Source: Microvirga mediterraneensis (GTDB taxonomy: Bacteria; Pseudomonadota; Alphaproteobacteria; Rhizobiales; Beijerinckiaceae). Taken from it: DNA of 64,000 bases. Within the stretch, counting starts at the first letter, position 1, and every line of letters begins with the position of its first letter. Where the stretch lies: contig NZ_JACDXJ010000001.1 in NCBI RefSeq assembly GCF_013520865.1, forward strand, positions 310,001 through 374,000. The letters run 5' to 3'. Shown here one piece after another: positions 35,728-44,497 of this stretch. Below the pieces are notes generated by a model that worked only from the letters and a program-made list of their open reading frames with translations, ran no database searches and was not told the origin of the DNA. A program made the translations under genes and the position numbers.

Positions 35728-37503
35728 TTAACCAACCTCTCGCAGGTTCGCAGCCGGGGCTGCCGGGGCCTGCTGCGGCCGCACCGGTGCCGGTGCCGGC
35801 GTCGCATTGCGTTTCATGACGGACTGCAGAACCTCGTCGCGCGGTCCGACGGCCTTGATCCGGCCTTCTTCCATGATGGCGACCTGATCGACCTGGCCGA
35901 GAGCCGCCGGACGGTGCGTGATCACGATGACGACGCCGCCGCGCTTGCGGACTGCCAGGATGGCCTGGTTCAGGGCCTCGTCGCCAGCGCCGTCGAGGCT
36001 GGCATTCGGCTCGTCGAGCACGACCAGGAACGGGTTGCCGTAGAGGGCGCGGGCGAGGGCCACGCGCTGGCGCTGGCCGCCCGACAGGGAGGCTCCGCCC
36101 TCGCCGATCCGAGTATCATAGCCTTCGGGCAGGTTGAGGATCAGCTCATGCGCACCCGCGGTCTGCGCCGCCGCGATGATGTCCTCCGGGTTGGGCTTCG
36201 GCTGGAAGCGGGCGATGTTCTCGGCGACGGTGCCCTCGAACAGCTCCACGTCCTGCGGGAGATAACCCACATGGCGGCCGAGCGCGTCCGGCTCCCACTG
36301 GTCGAGCGCCGCTCCGTCGAGGCGGATCTCGCCGCGCAGGGTCGGCCACACGCCGACGAGGGCGCGGGCAAGGGTCGATTTGCCCGAGGCGCTGGGGCCG
36401 ATGAGGCCGAGGCCCTGGCCTGCCTGGAGCTTGAGCGAGGCGGCCTGGACGATCGGCAGCGAGGCGCCGGGAGCGCCGACGAAGACCTCTTCCACCGACA
36501 GGGCGGCCTTCGGGGCAGGCAGCGGCATGCGCTGGCCCTGGGCCGGCACGAGCGACATGATGTGCTGCAGGCGGCGATAGGCTTGGCGGGAGGCGGTGAA
36601 CCCCTTCCAGTGCGCGACCGCGATCTCGATCGGGGCGAGCGCGCGGGACATCAGGATCGAGCCGGCGATCATCAGGCCGCCCGACATCTGCCCCTGGATC
36701 ACGTAATAGGCGCCGAGGCCGAGGACGGCCGACTGGATCACCATGCGGAAGACCTTGGCGAAGGCGCTGATGCCGGCCGAGGATTCGCTGGCGAGCAGGC
36801 CATCATTGACGTGACGGACATGCACTTCGTCGTAGCGCTTGGCCAGGAAGCCGAGCATGCCGTTGGCGCGGATGGCCTCCGCGTTGCGGCGGCTGGTCTC
36901 GGCCATGGCATGGCGCTCGGCGCCGCTCTTGGTCACCTCGTAGGATGGGCCCTTGCTCTTGGCGTCCGTATAAAGGGTCAGGAAGATGATGACCACGCCG
37001 CCGACCACCGACAGAACGCCGATGCCGGGGTGGATCATGAAGCAGCCGATGAGGAAGATCGGCATGAAGGGCATGTCGAACAGGGCCGTCGGACCCAGGC
37101 TCGACAGGAAGCCGCGGATCGTGTCGAGGTCGCGGATCGGCTGCATGCTCTCGGCCTGCTTGGCGCCTTTGAGGGGCATCGTGGCCACGAGATCGAACAC
37201 CCGGTGGGAGAGCAGCTCGTCGAAGCGGGCGCCGATGCGCGCCAGCATGCGGCCACGCAGCATGTCGAGGCCGCCCGAGAGTGCAAATGCCGCGAGGGTG
37301 ATCAGGGACAGACCGATCAGGGTGGGAATGCTCCGGCTCGACAGCACCCGATCGTAGACCTGGAGCATGTAGATGGAGCCCGTGAGCGCCAGTAGGTTGA
37401 CCACTGCCGAGAACACGGCAACCCCGGTGAAGGAGGGAAGACAGGACTTCAGAGCGTCTTGGACCTCTGTGCTTTCTTCCCGATTTCTCGATGCCTGCTT
37501 CAT
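35728..37503 (-). CDS. Type I secretion ABC transporter, PrtD family
   Basis: This 591-residue exporter half-transporter has five or six membrane segments in the first 310 residues. The ABC domain follows, with Walker A GPSASGKST, signature [13 protein letters not shown] and Walker B FLVVLDEPN. There is no N-terminal C39 peptidase domain, so substrates should carry a C-terminal uncleaved signal, as RTX proteins do. The start MKQASRN has GGAAAAAG ahead; a start 90 bases upstream would add an atypical extension. It is cotranscribed with the HlyD gene. Confidence 0.92.
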   Translation of the reverse strand: MKQASRNREESTEVQDALKSCLPSFTGVAVFSAVVNLLALTGSIYMLQVYDRVLSSRSIPTLIGLSLITLAAFALSGGLDMLRGRMLARIGARFDELLSHRVFDLVATMPLKGAKQAESMQPIRDLDTIRGFLSSLGPTALFDMPFMPIFLIGCFMIHPGIGVLSVVGGVVIIFLTLYTDAKSKGPSYEVTKSGAERHAMAETSRRNAEAIRANGMLGFLAKRYDEVHVRHVNDGLLASESSAGISAFAKVFRMVIQSAVLGLGAYYVIQGQMSGGLMIAGSILMSRALAPIEIAVAHWKGFTASRQAYRRLQHIMSLVPAQGQRMPLPAPKAALSVEEVFVGAPGASLPIVQAASLKLQAGQGLGLIGPSASGKSTLARALVGVWPTLRGEIRLDGAALDQWEPDALGRHVGYLPQDVELFEGTVAENIARFQPKPNPEDIIAAAQTAGAHELILNLPEGYDTRIGEGGASLSGGQRQRVALARALYGNPFLVVLDEPNASLDGAGDEALNQAILAVRKRGGVVIVITHRPAALGQVDQVAIMEEGRIKAVGPRDEVLQSVMKRNATPAPAPVRPQQAPAAPAANLREVG

Positions 37504-37900
37504 AATCTTTTTCCATCGGCCGACCGGTAATCCGGTGCCTTCGTGGTGGTAGAGCCATTGCGCAAGGTTATACCTTACCACAATGTTCGCCATCTGGCGA
37601 TGGCTGCGATGTCGGGCAGTGGCCCCACGAGAGTATCCCGTTATGGTTAGGCCTGAAAGGCCCCGTTTCTTAGCACTCTTATGGGTATTGGAGGTGCCCC
37701 AAGATGGTCGCTTTCCGTTACGCCATCTTTTGTAACCTTATTATATGTAACTATGTCAACAAAAAGTTCGGTTCAAATATAAATTCTTGACGCTCATCCC
37801 ATTTTTGGGAGGGCCTGCAACGTAAACACTTAACGGCAAAGATAACCCTTTGGTAAACTTTCAGGGTTAATGCTCTCTGACCTGGAAATGAGGTCGGAAT
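37504..37900. promoter_or_regulatory. AT-rich divergent intergenic region upstream of the secretion genes
   Basis: This 397-base gap separates the leftward ABC exporter from a rightward membrane protein gene. Its right half (about 37660-37860) is markedly richer in A/T than the surrounding DNA, with runs such as TTATATGTAACTATG and CAAATATAAATTCTTGAC. It must contain both promoters. AT-rich promoters in this order are often bound by MucR/Ros-type silencers; no specific site could be fixed. Confidence 0.6.
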
Positions 37901-38743
37901 ATGGACATCAACATACGTTCTCAGGATCGTGCCGGAGCCGCCGAACAGCCCAGCGCACCATCCGTTCAGCCGATCCAGCTCGACCCTAAAGCCAGTGCGG
38001 CCCTGGAAGAGGCCATCCGAAGCGCGAAGCTCGGCCCGAAGCCGGCTCCCTCCCACAAAGCCGGGACGGGCGAAGCGGCCGCATCCGGTCGCCGGGCGTC
38101 TCCCGCCAGATTCCTGGGGCAGTCCGCCATGGCCCTGCTCCTCGTCGGAGCCGGGTGGGCGGCCTCCTATATGGGAACATTGGCCAACCAGGACGCCATC
38201 CGGCGCCTCGAGACCGAGACGGCCCGCAGCCAGGAGATCCTCGCCCGGCTGAGCACCGACCTGGATGCCCTCAAGGCGACGGTCGTCGCGTCCAAGGATG
38301 TCGAGCACACCGCTTCCCTATCGTCGGCATCGGAACGAACGGAGCTGTCGGACAGGGTCGAGCGCCTGACCATCAGCCTGCAGGAGCCGGCCAAGAAGCT
38401 CTCCTCCCTCGAGGAAAGGCTGGGCCGGATGGAAAACCAGATCATGACGACCCTGGCAGAGCTGAACACGAAACCGGCGACGCCGGCCGCGCCTCCGGTG
38501 ACCGAAGCGGCCTTGCGCGAGGAAGCTCCCGCGCCCAAGCCGGTGAAAAGCGAACCCGTCGACGGATGGGTGCTCCGGGAAGTCTATGACGGCGCGGCCC
38601 TCGTCGAGAATCGCAGCCGCCGCCTCTACGAAGTCATGCCGGGCGGCACGTTGCCCGGCGTCGGCCGCATCGAGGCCATCGAGCGCCGCGGCGCCCGCTG
38701 GGTGGTCGTCACCGACAAGGGCTTCATCGGCACGTATCGTTAA
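37901..38743 (+). CDS. Hypothetical single-pass membrane protein with periplasmic coiled coil
   Basis: This 280-residue protein of unrecognised family has a disordered, Ala/Pro-rich cytoplasmic N-terminus (1-65). One membrane segment follows at about 70-88 (MALLLVGAGWAASYMG), then a predicted coiled coil (about 95-190). A Pro/Ala linker leads to a compact C-terminal domain (DGWVLREVYDGAALVENR ... VVVTDKGFIGTYR). The end resembles small periplasmic beta domains. It is divergent from the type I secretion genes, which hints at an envelope role, but nothing shows a direct link. Confidence 0.75.
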   Translation: MDINIRSQDRAGAAEQPSAPSVQPIQLDPKASAALEEAIRSAKLGPKPAPSHKAGTGEAAASGRRASPARFLGQSAMALLLVGAGWAASYMGTLANQDAIRRLETETARSQEILARLSTDLDALKATVVASKDVEHTASLSSASERTELSDRVERLTISLQEPAKKLSSLEERLGRMENQIMTTLAELNTKPATPAAPPVTEAALREEAPAPKPVKSEPVDGWVLREVYDGAALVENRSRRLYEVMPGGTLPGVGRIEAIERRGARWVVVTDKGFIGTYR

Positions 38744-38871
38744 CGGGGAATGATGCCCCTCAGGCCATAGACGAGCCCCGCGAAGACCGCGAGGCTCGCG
38801 ACATACAGAAAGACGAACCAGAGAAGGCGCTTGGAGCGCGATTCCCGCGGGCGATCCATGTCGGCCTGCAT
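38740..38871 (-). CDS. Small membrane subunit of bd-type oxidase (DUF2474/CydX-like)
   Basis: This 43-residue protein has a basic N-terminus (MDRPRESRSKRLLW) and one membrane helix (FVFLYVASLAVFAGLVYGL). Its ATG overlaps the cydB stop (TGATG), so it is translated with cydB. Short one-helix proteins after cydB stabilise the haem centres of bd oxidases. Length, topology and place all agree, though such small proteins are easy to overcall. A start 12 bases further in is also possible. Confidence 0.75.
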   Translation of the reverse strand: MQADMDRPRESRSKRLLWFVFLYVASLAVFAGLVYGLRGIIPR

Positions 38872-39920
38872 CAATGATACCCGTAGCCGCCGCCCGAGAT
38901 CTCCTCGGCGACCTTGCCGCGAAAGACGTAATAGGCATAGGCCGTGTAGGCGAAGGTGATCGGCAGCACGATGGCGAAGCCGACCAGTGCGAAGAGTTGA
39001 GAATGAACGGTGTTGGCGGTGTCCCAGATCGTGAGGCTCGGCGGCACGAGGAAGGGGAAGAGGCTGACGCCGAGGCCGAGATAGCCCAGCAGGAACAGCG
39101 AGATCGCCAGAAAGAATGGCCTCACGTGCCGGCCTTCCTCCAGGTCGCGGAAGAGCCTGTAGGCGACATAGGCCGTGACCAGCGGGATCGGCGCCAGAAA
39201 GGCGATGTTCGGCCAGGTGAACCAGCGCGTTTCGATCTGTCTGCCTAAGAACGGCACCCATGCCGACACGGCGGCCATGGCGAGAATGGTGGCGAGAAGA
39301 AAGCGCACCGCGATACGACGCGCCCAGATCTCCAGCTCGCCCGTGGTCTTCATCACGCACCAGGTCGCGCCGAGAAGCCCGTAGCCGCAGATCAGGCCGA
39401 TGCCGGTGAGCACGCTGAACGGCGTCAGGAAATCGAAGGTGCCGCCGGTGAACTGGCGGCCATCGGTGGGAAAGCCCTGCACGAAGGCGCCCAGCACCAT
39501 GCCCTGGAAGAACGTCGCCAGCAGAGAGCCGAAGAAGAAGGCGTTGTCCCACACGAATTTCGACCGATCCGCCTTGAACCGGAATTCAAAGGCGACGCCG
39601 CGAAAGATCAGCGCGATCAGCATGAGGATGATCGGCACATAGAGGGCTGGCATGAGCACCGCATAGGCGACGTGGAACACGGCGAAGAGACCGCCGCCGC
39701 CGAGGATGAGCCAGGTCTCGTTGCCGTCCCAGATCGGCGCCACCGAAAACATCATCCGGTCGCGCCAGTTCTCGCTGCCGGCCGCCTTGAACATGATGCC
39801 GACGCCGAGATCGAAACCGTCGACGATCACGTACATGGCGACGGCGACAGCGATCAGCCCCGCCCAGATCAGCGGCAGCCAGAAGGCCAATCCTTCGTGT
39901 TCCATTCCGAAACCGAACAT
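38871..39920 (-). CDS. cydB: Cytochrome bd-type (cyanide-insensitive) quinol oxidase subunit II
   Basis: This 349-residue integral membrane protein has about eight or nine helices. Its N-terminus (LPLIWAGLIAVAVAMYVIVD, then GFDLGVG) and WDGNETWLILGGGGLFA are diagnostic for CydB/CioB. It pairs with CydA to reduce oxygen to water with quinol electrons. It lies 11 bases after cydA. The absence of cydDC nearby and the short CydA fit the CIO branch common in alphaproteobacteria. Confidence 0.95.
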   Translation of the reverse strand: MFGFGMEHEGLAFWLPLIWAGLIAVAVAMYVIVDGFDLGVGIMFKAAGSENWRDRMMFSVAPIWDGNETWLILGGGGLFAVFHVAYAVLMPALYVPIILMLIALIFRGVAFEFRFKADRSKFVWDNAFFFGSLLATFFQGMVLGAFVQGFPTDGRQFTGGTFDFLTPFSVLTGIGLICGYGLLGATWCVMKTTGELEIWARRIAVRFLLATILAMAAVSAWVPFLGRQIETRWFTWPNIAFLAPIPLVTAYVAYRLFRDLEEGRHVRPFFLAISLFLLGYLGLGVSLFPFLVPPSLTIWDTANTVHSQLFALVGFAIVLPITFAYTAYAYYVFRGKVAEEISGGGYGYH

Positions 39921-39931
39921 GCCCTGCCCTC

Positions 39932-41368
39932 CTATTCCGCCGGCTGCGCGCGATGGCCCGGCCGTCCTTCGATCGCTTCATCCGGCACCGAAAGCGGACG
40001 TTTCGGCTTTCTGTCGAGATCGTCCCCGGGAATATCCTCGACCGGATCGGGGCCGCGCCGCAGGATCTTGGCGAGATAGTAGGAGCCGAAGCCGAACACG
40101 AAGGCATAGACGACGATGAAGATCAGGAGCGAGGCGGTCACCGCTCCGGCCGTGATGGGCGACACCGCATCGGCCGTGCGAAGATGGCCGTAGACCACAT
40201 AGGGCTGCCGGCCGATCTCCGCGACGAACCAGCCGAAGAGCACGGCGCCGAAACCGGACGGCGTCATGATCATGGCGGCCGTCAGGAAGGCTCTGTTGGT
40301 GAAGAGCGTCCCCTTCCAGCGCAGATAGACGCTCCACAGCCCGATGCCGAGCATCGCGAAACCGATGGCGACCATGATGCGGAAGGAAAAGAAGACCGGC
40401 CAGACCGGCGGGCGCTCGTCCGGCGGCACTTCCTTCAGGCCGGGCACGACGCCGTCGAAGGCATGAGTCAAAACCCAGCTCCCGATCTTCGGAATGGCGA
40501 TTTCGTAATGGTTCGTTTCCGCCACCTCGTCGGGAAGGGCGAAAAGGCGAAGCGGCATGTTCGCCATCCTGTCCCAGTTGCCCTCGATGGCAGCCAGCTT
40601 CGTCGGCTGATATTTGAGCACGCCGAGGCCATGGAGATCGCCGATCAGGATCTGCACCGGCACGAAGATGGTGGCGAACCACAGCGCCATGGACATGGAG
40701 CGCCGCGACGCCTGCAGCTTCGCGGGCGGCGCATCGTGCGGATGCCGGAGCAGCATCCAGGCCGACATGCCGGCGACCGCGAAAGCCGTCGTCAGGTAGC
40801 AGCCCATCACCATATGCGCGTAGCGAAGCGGGAAAGACGGGTTGAAGACGACCTTGAACCAATCGACCGGCACCGCCTTGCCGTTCTCGATGGCGAAACC
40901 GTCGGGTGTCTGCATCCAGGAATTGGCGGACAGGATCCAGAAGGCCGAAATCAGGGTTCCCAAGGCCACCATGCAGGTGGCGAAGAAATGCAGGCGGTCG
41001 CCGACCTTTTCCCAGCCGAAGAGCATGATGCCCAGGAAGGCCGCCTCCAGGAAGAACGCGGTGATGACCTCGTAGGCGATGACGGGCCCGAGCACGTTGC
41101 CTGTGAATTCGGAGAAGCGCGACCAGTTCGTCCCGAACTGATAGCTCATCACGATCCCCGACACGACCCCGAGCCCGAAGGAGACGGCGAAGACCTTGAC
41201 CCAGAAGCGGAAGAGATTGCGATAGAGCGGGTCGCCCGTGCGCAGCCAATTGAATTCCAGCGCCGCGAGCCAGCTGGCAAGCCCGATGGTGAAAGCCGGG
41301 AAGATGATGTGGAAGGCGACCGTGAACGCGAACTGGATGCGCGAGAGCAACAGGGCATCGAATTCCAT
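39932..41368 (-). CDS. cydA: Cytochrome bd-type (cyanide-insensitive) quinol oxidase subunit I
   Basis: This 478-residue subunit carries the haem ligands. SRIQFAFTVAFHIIFPAFTIG has the N-terminal His, and the GWFVAEIGRQPYVVYGHLRT segment is family-defining. It is about 45 residues shorter than E. coli CydA and lacks the long Q-loop insertion, as in CioA enzymes of Pseudomonas and alphaproteobacteria. It gives respiration at low oxygen or under cyanide or nitrosative stress. It is first in the cydA-cydB-small subunit operon. Confidence 0.95.
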   Translation of the reverse strand: MEFDALLLSRIQFAFTVAFHIIFPAFTIGLASWLAALEFNWLRTGDPLYRNLFRFWVKVFAVSFGLGVVSGIVMSYQFGTNWSRFSEFTGNVLGPVIAYEVITAFFLEAAFLGIMLFGWEKVGDRLHFFATCMVALGTLISAFWILSANSWMQTPDGFAIENGKAVPVDWFKVVFNPSFPLRYAHMVMGCYLTTAFAVAGMSAWMLLRHPHDAPPAKLQASRRSMSMALWFATIFVPVQILIGDLHGLGVLKYQPTKLAAIEGNWDRMANMPLRLFALPDEVAETNHYEIAIPKIGSWVLTHAFDGVVPGLKEVPPDERPPVWPVFFSFRIMVAIGFAMLGIGLWSVYLRWKGTLFTNRAFLTAAMIMTPSGFGAVLFGWFVAEIGRQPYVVYGHLRTADAVSPITAGAVTASLLIFIVVYAFVFGFGSYYLAKILRRGPDPVEDIPGDDLDRKPKRPLSVPDEAIEGRPGHRAQPAE

Positions 41369-41530
41369 TTTCCGCTTCCCCTCATCGGCCTACCTGCCTG
41401 CTTTTAGGGCGACGGCGGGCAGCGACCAGAGGGAGGAGCCGTTTCCACCGGCATGGAGGCAGCTCTCTTCTCAATATGTCGCGCTTTCAACGGCGAACCG
41501 GGTTTCCTTCGCGGAGCATGCCCGCACGGT

Positions 41531-42409
41531 TCAATGGGCGCGCGAATGCGGACTGTATTGCATCGGGACCGGTCGCCATCCCGTGCTCAGACGCTGCAGG
41601 GCCTCGAGCTCGATCGGGTCGTGGCTGCAGAAGATCTTCACGTTGCTGCGTCCGTCGTTGGCCAGAACGCGCAGCCGTTCCTGATTGTGGAGGCGCAGCG
41701 GCCGATCCTCCTCCATCAAGGCCTGGTAGGCGCGCAGCCCCGGCGTGCAGGACGGGTCCTCGTCCATCTCGTGCCGATGGAAATAGGCGTCGCCCGCATT
41801 GAGCAGCCAGCCCTCCGGCGTATCGATGGCGATGCCCGCATGGCCCATGGTGTGGCCCGGAAGCGGGATCATCAGGATCTCGGGCGGCAAGCCGTCGAGG
41901 TCGCGCACGGAACGGAAGCCGAACCATCCCTCCCCCGTCGGGTCGTAGAACCGCCAGTCCCGCACCTCGTCCCATTGCCGGGGGCTGTAGCGGCGGCGAT
42001 GGATGAAGCCGTGCCTTACCTCGGCTTCTTCGATTTCCGCGCGCAGGACGTGAACGGTCGCCTCCGGGAAATCCTCGAGGCCGCCGGCATGGTCGAAATC
42101 GAGATGGGTCAGCACGATGTGGCGCACGTCGCGGGGCGAAAAGCCGAGGCTCCGCACCTGCTCCAGCGCTGTGTAGCGGTGCTCCAACTGGATCCGGTTG
42201 GTGTGGATGAAGAGCGGGCTGATCCGCCCATAGGGATCGTCCACGTCCCTGGAGCCGAAGCCCGTATCGACGAGGACGAGGCCGCTGTTGTCCGTCTCGA
42301 CGAGCAGGCAATGGCAGATCAGATGCCCGGTCAGGCCGCCGCTCGCGCCGTCCCAAAGCTTTCCCCCAACCGGACACATGCAGCCGCAATTGAGATGATG
42401 AATGCGCAT
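41531..42409 (-). CDS. Metallo-beta-lactamase-fold hydrolase, AHL-lactonase-like
   Basis: This 292-residue MBL-fold enzyme has the motif LTHLDFDHAGG, in which the usual HxHxDH reads HxDxDH. Further ligands are likely in PLPGHTMGHAG, NAGDAYFHRHEM and CSHDPIE. Overall layout is close to AttM/AiiA-type N-acyl-homoserine lactonases, but the Asp in place of the second His marks a different subfamily, so quorum quenching should not be assumed. GAGG precedes the ATG at 42409. No signal peptide is seen. Confidence 0.82.
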   Translation of the reverse strand: MRIHHLNCGCMCPVGGKLWDGASGGLTGHLICHCLLVETDNSGLVLVDTGFGSRDVDDPYGRISPLFIHTNRIQLEHRYTALEQVRSLGFSPRDVRHIVLTHLDFDHAGGLEDFPEATVHVLRAEIEEAEVRHGFIHRRRYSPRQWDEVRDWRFYDPTGEGWFGFRSVRDLDGLPPEILMIPLPGHTMGHAGIAIDTPEGWLLNAGDAYFHRHEMDEDPSCTPGLRAYQALMEEDRPLRLHNQERLRVLANDGRSNVKIFCSHDPIELEALQRLSTGWRPVPMQYSPHSRAH

Positions 42410-42497
42410 GGCGGGGCCTCGCTGAAATCGTGGTGGCGAAGCCCTAACGGACGAGACAGGGAAATGTTCGCGCTGCCGGGCGAAGGCGGGCGGTCCG

Positions 42498-42836
42498 TCA
42501 CTTGCGGCAGGCGAAGGGCGGGAACGTGCTCGCCGTTCCGGCATTCATGGCGGCGACCACCATCATGTTGGCGAGGTCGAGCTCCTCCGCGGAGCGCGGG
42601 CAGACATCGCCCTTCGCCGTGCAGCCCGATGCCAGGAAGTCATCGTGCCGCGCGACGAATTCCTGGCTCAAGCCCTTCATGCCGCGATGGGCTAGGGCGT
42701 CCGACCACGCCTTCCTGTAGCGGGCGCACTTCACCTCGGGCCAGCTTTGGCCTTGCGGCTCCTGCGCGACCGATGGCTCGGCGAAGCACGCGAGAAAGGT
42801 CACGATGGCGGCGATCGTCGGCAGTGAACGGCTCAT
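42498..42836 (-). CDS. Small exported hypothetical protein
   Basis: This 112-residue protein has a signal peptide (MSRSLPTIAAIVTFLACFA, cut near SVAQ). The mature part has four Cys (KCARY, SGCTAKG, DVCPRS, FACRK), which could form two disulphides in the periplasm. I do not recognise the family. A longer in-frame start 36 bases upstream is less likely because it would precede the signal peptide. It stands alone between the MBL-fold hydrolase and topoisomerase IB. Confidence 0.7.
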   Translation of the reverse strand: MSRSLPTIAAIVTFLACFAEPSVAQEPQGQSWPEVKCARYRKAWSDALAHRGMKGLSQEFVARHDDFLASGCTAKGDVCPRSAEELDLANMMVVAAMNAGTASTFPPFACRK

Positions 42837-42963
42837 CTCGCGCAGTCCCGGTTGATGGGATGGGATGACCACGTGCGAGACGGGAGGTCAAGGTGTTGTG
42901 CTTTTGAAGCCATCACGTCGAGCGTTTCGCTCCGGACGGAGCGACCTCGAACCGCCCGGTTCC

Positions 42964-44130
42964 TCAAACCCGCATCTCGGGCTGATGCTTGTGCTTTCGA
43001 CCCGCCGAGGCGCGGCGCTTCTTCGCGGGCTTCTTCTCCGCCTGCTTCTCGACCTCGCGGGAGAGGCGCTGCTCCAGCAGGGCCAGGACGGCGGCCTCCT
43101 CGGGCTTCAGGCTGGAAAGATCCTCGCGGAGTTCCGTCTCGATCTCCTGCTTGATGTCCAACAGCAGATCCCCGTCGAGATAGCTGGCGAAGACCTCCGG
43201 GTGCACGTAGCATTTGCGGCAGATGCTCGGCGTGTTGCCGAGGCGGGACGAGACCTTCTCGATGGCCGCGCGGATGTTCTTCTTGGCCTTCGCGTCGCTG
43301 TCGAATTCCTCGAATTCGGCGAGGGCGAGCGCCGCCAGCACCGTTCCGGCCCAGGTGCGGAAATCCTTGGCCGTGATGTCGCGTCCGGTGATCTCCTTCA
43401 GGTAGGCGTTCACATCGGCCGAAGCGATCGATTGCTGCTCTCCCGTCTCGTCGAGATACTGGAACAGATCCTGCCCCGGCAGGTCCTGGCAGGCCTTCAC
43501 GATCCTGGCGATGCGCCGGTCCTTGACCTGCAGGCGCCACGTCTTGCCGCTCTTGCCCTTGAATTGGAAGCGCAGCTCGCTGCCGTCCACCTTCACATGC
43601 GGGTCGCGCAGGGTGGTGAGGCCGTAGCTCTTGTTCTGCTTGACGTAGTCGGAATTGCCCACGCGGATGAGCGTGTTCTCGAGCAGGTGAACGACCGTCG
43701 CCAGAACCTTTTCGCGCGGCAGGCCGCGTAGTCTCATATGCTCGTCGATGGTCTTGCGGATCGCCGGCAGGCCCTTGGCGAATTCGAGCATGTGCTCGTA
43801 CTTCGTGCTCTCGCGAACCTCGCGGAAGGCGGGATGGTAGCGGTATTGCTTGCGGCCCTTGGCGTCGCGGCCCGTCGCCTGGATATGGCCGCTGGCCTTG
43901 GCGCAGATCCACACATCCGTGTAGGCGGGCGGGATCGCGAGCGATCGGATGCGATCGAGCGTCGCCTTGTCCTCCACCTTCTTGCCGTCCGGCTTGGTAT
44001 AGGAGAAACCCTTGCCCGACTTCTTGCGCCGGATGCCGGGCTCCTCGTCGGAGACGTAGAGCAGTCCCGCCGTCTCGGCGGCATCGCGAGGATCGACGAT
44101 GTTCTCGGTGGTGGCGTTCGGGTCCAGCAT
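42964..44130 (-). CDS. DNA topoisomerase IB
   Basis: This 388-residue poxvirus-like type IB topoisomerase has an N-terminal domain with IPPAYTDVWIC and GRDAKGRKQYRYHP. The catalytic domain includes LENTLIRVGNSDY, DFRTWAGTVLAALAL and the nucleophile Tyr308 in RKCYVHPEVF. A basic tail ends the protein (KKPAKKRRASAGRKHKHQ). It relaxes both signs of supercoil without ATP. Single-gene occurrence next to unrelated genes is normal in alphaproteobacteria. All key motifs are present. Confidence 0.93.
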   Translation of the reverse strand: MLDPNATTENIVDPRDAAETAGLLYVSDEEPGIRRKKSGKGFSYTKPDGKKVEDKATLDRIRSLAIPPAYTDVWICAKASGHIQATGRDAKGRKQYRYHPAFREVRESTKYEHMLEFAKGLPAIRKTIDEHMRLRGLPREKVLATVVHLLENTLIRVGNSDYVKQNKSYGLTTLRDPHVKVDGSELRFQFKGKSGKTWRLQVKDRRIARIVKACQDLPGQDLFQYLDETGEQQSIASADVNAYLKEITGRDITAKDFRTWAGTVLAALALAEFEEFDSDAKAKKNIRAAIEKVSSRLGNTPSICRKCYVHPEVFASYLDGDLLLDIKQEIETELREDLSSLKPEEAAVLALLEQRLSREVEKQAEKKPAKKRRASAGRKHKHQPEMRV

Positions 44131-44157
44131 GGGAAGCCTTGATTGAGGTGCAGGACG

Positions 44158-44475
44158 TCAACCGGGCCGCGCCAGTCCGGGTTCCCTGGAAGACCGCGCT
44201 CCTCGGGATTTGCGCCTGTCGTCGCGGATCTTGAAGACCAGGATGGTGGCGCTCAACCCTAAGCTCAGCAGGTTGAAGACCATCATGGGCCAGCTGCCGA
44301 TCAGGAATCCGTAGGCCGACCAGAGGACGAACGCGGTGACCGTGACCATGTACATGTGCTTCGAGATCGCCTTCGTATCCCGCTCGCGCCACGCCTTGAC
44401 CACCTGCGGGACGAAGCTCGATGTCGAGAGGATGCCCGCAATCGTCGCCAGGAATGTCGGCAGCCAATCCGGCAT
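44158..44475 (-). CDS. SemiSWEET-type sugar transporter
   Basis: This 105-residue protein has three membrane helices and the PQ-loop motif STSSFVPQVVKAWRERDTK in helix 1. ISKHMYMVTVTAFVLWSAYG forms helix 2. SemiSWEETs dimerise to make a facilitative sugar pore. The start MPDWLPTFL has GGAGA at the right distance; a start 21 bases upstream lacks one. Its gene is divergent from the glycosyltransferase, only 22 bases away. The transported sugar is unknown. Confidence 0.88.
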   Translation of the reverse strand: MPDWLPTFLATIAGILSTSSFVPQVVKAWRERDTKAISKHMYMVTVTAFVLWSAYGFLIGSWPMMVFNLLSLGLSATILVFKIRDDRRKSRGARSSREPGLARPG

Positions 44476-44497
44476 GCAGTTGTCTCCTTGTATCAAG

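Noticed and set aside
35533..37395. 620-codon plus frame opposite the type I exporter
   Set aside because: Low-complexity Asp/His/Gly/Arg sequence, antisense to a firmly identified ABC exporter.
37751..38308. 185-codon minus frame overlapping the coiled-coil gene and its AT-rich leader
   Set aside because: No start signal or domain. The plus-strand frame has a coherent membrane and coiled-coil layout.
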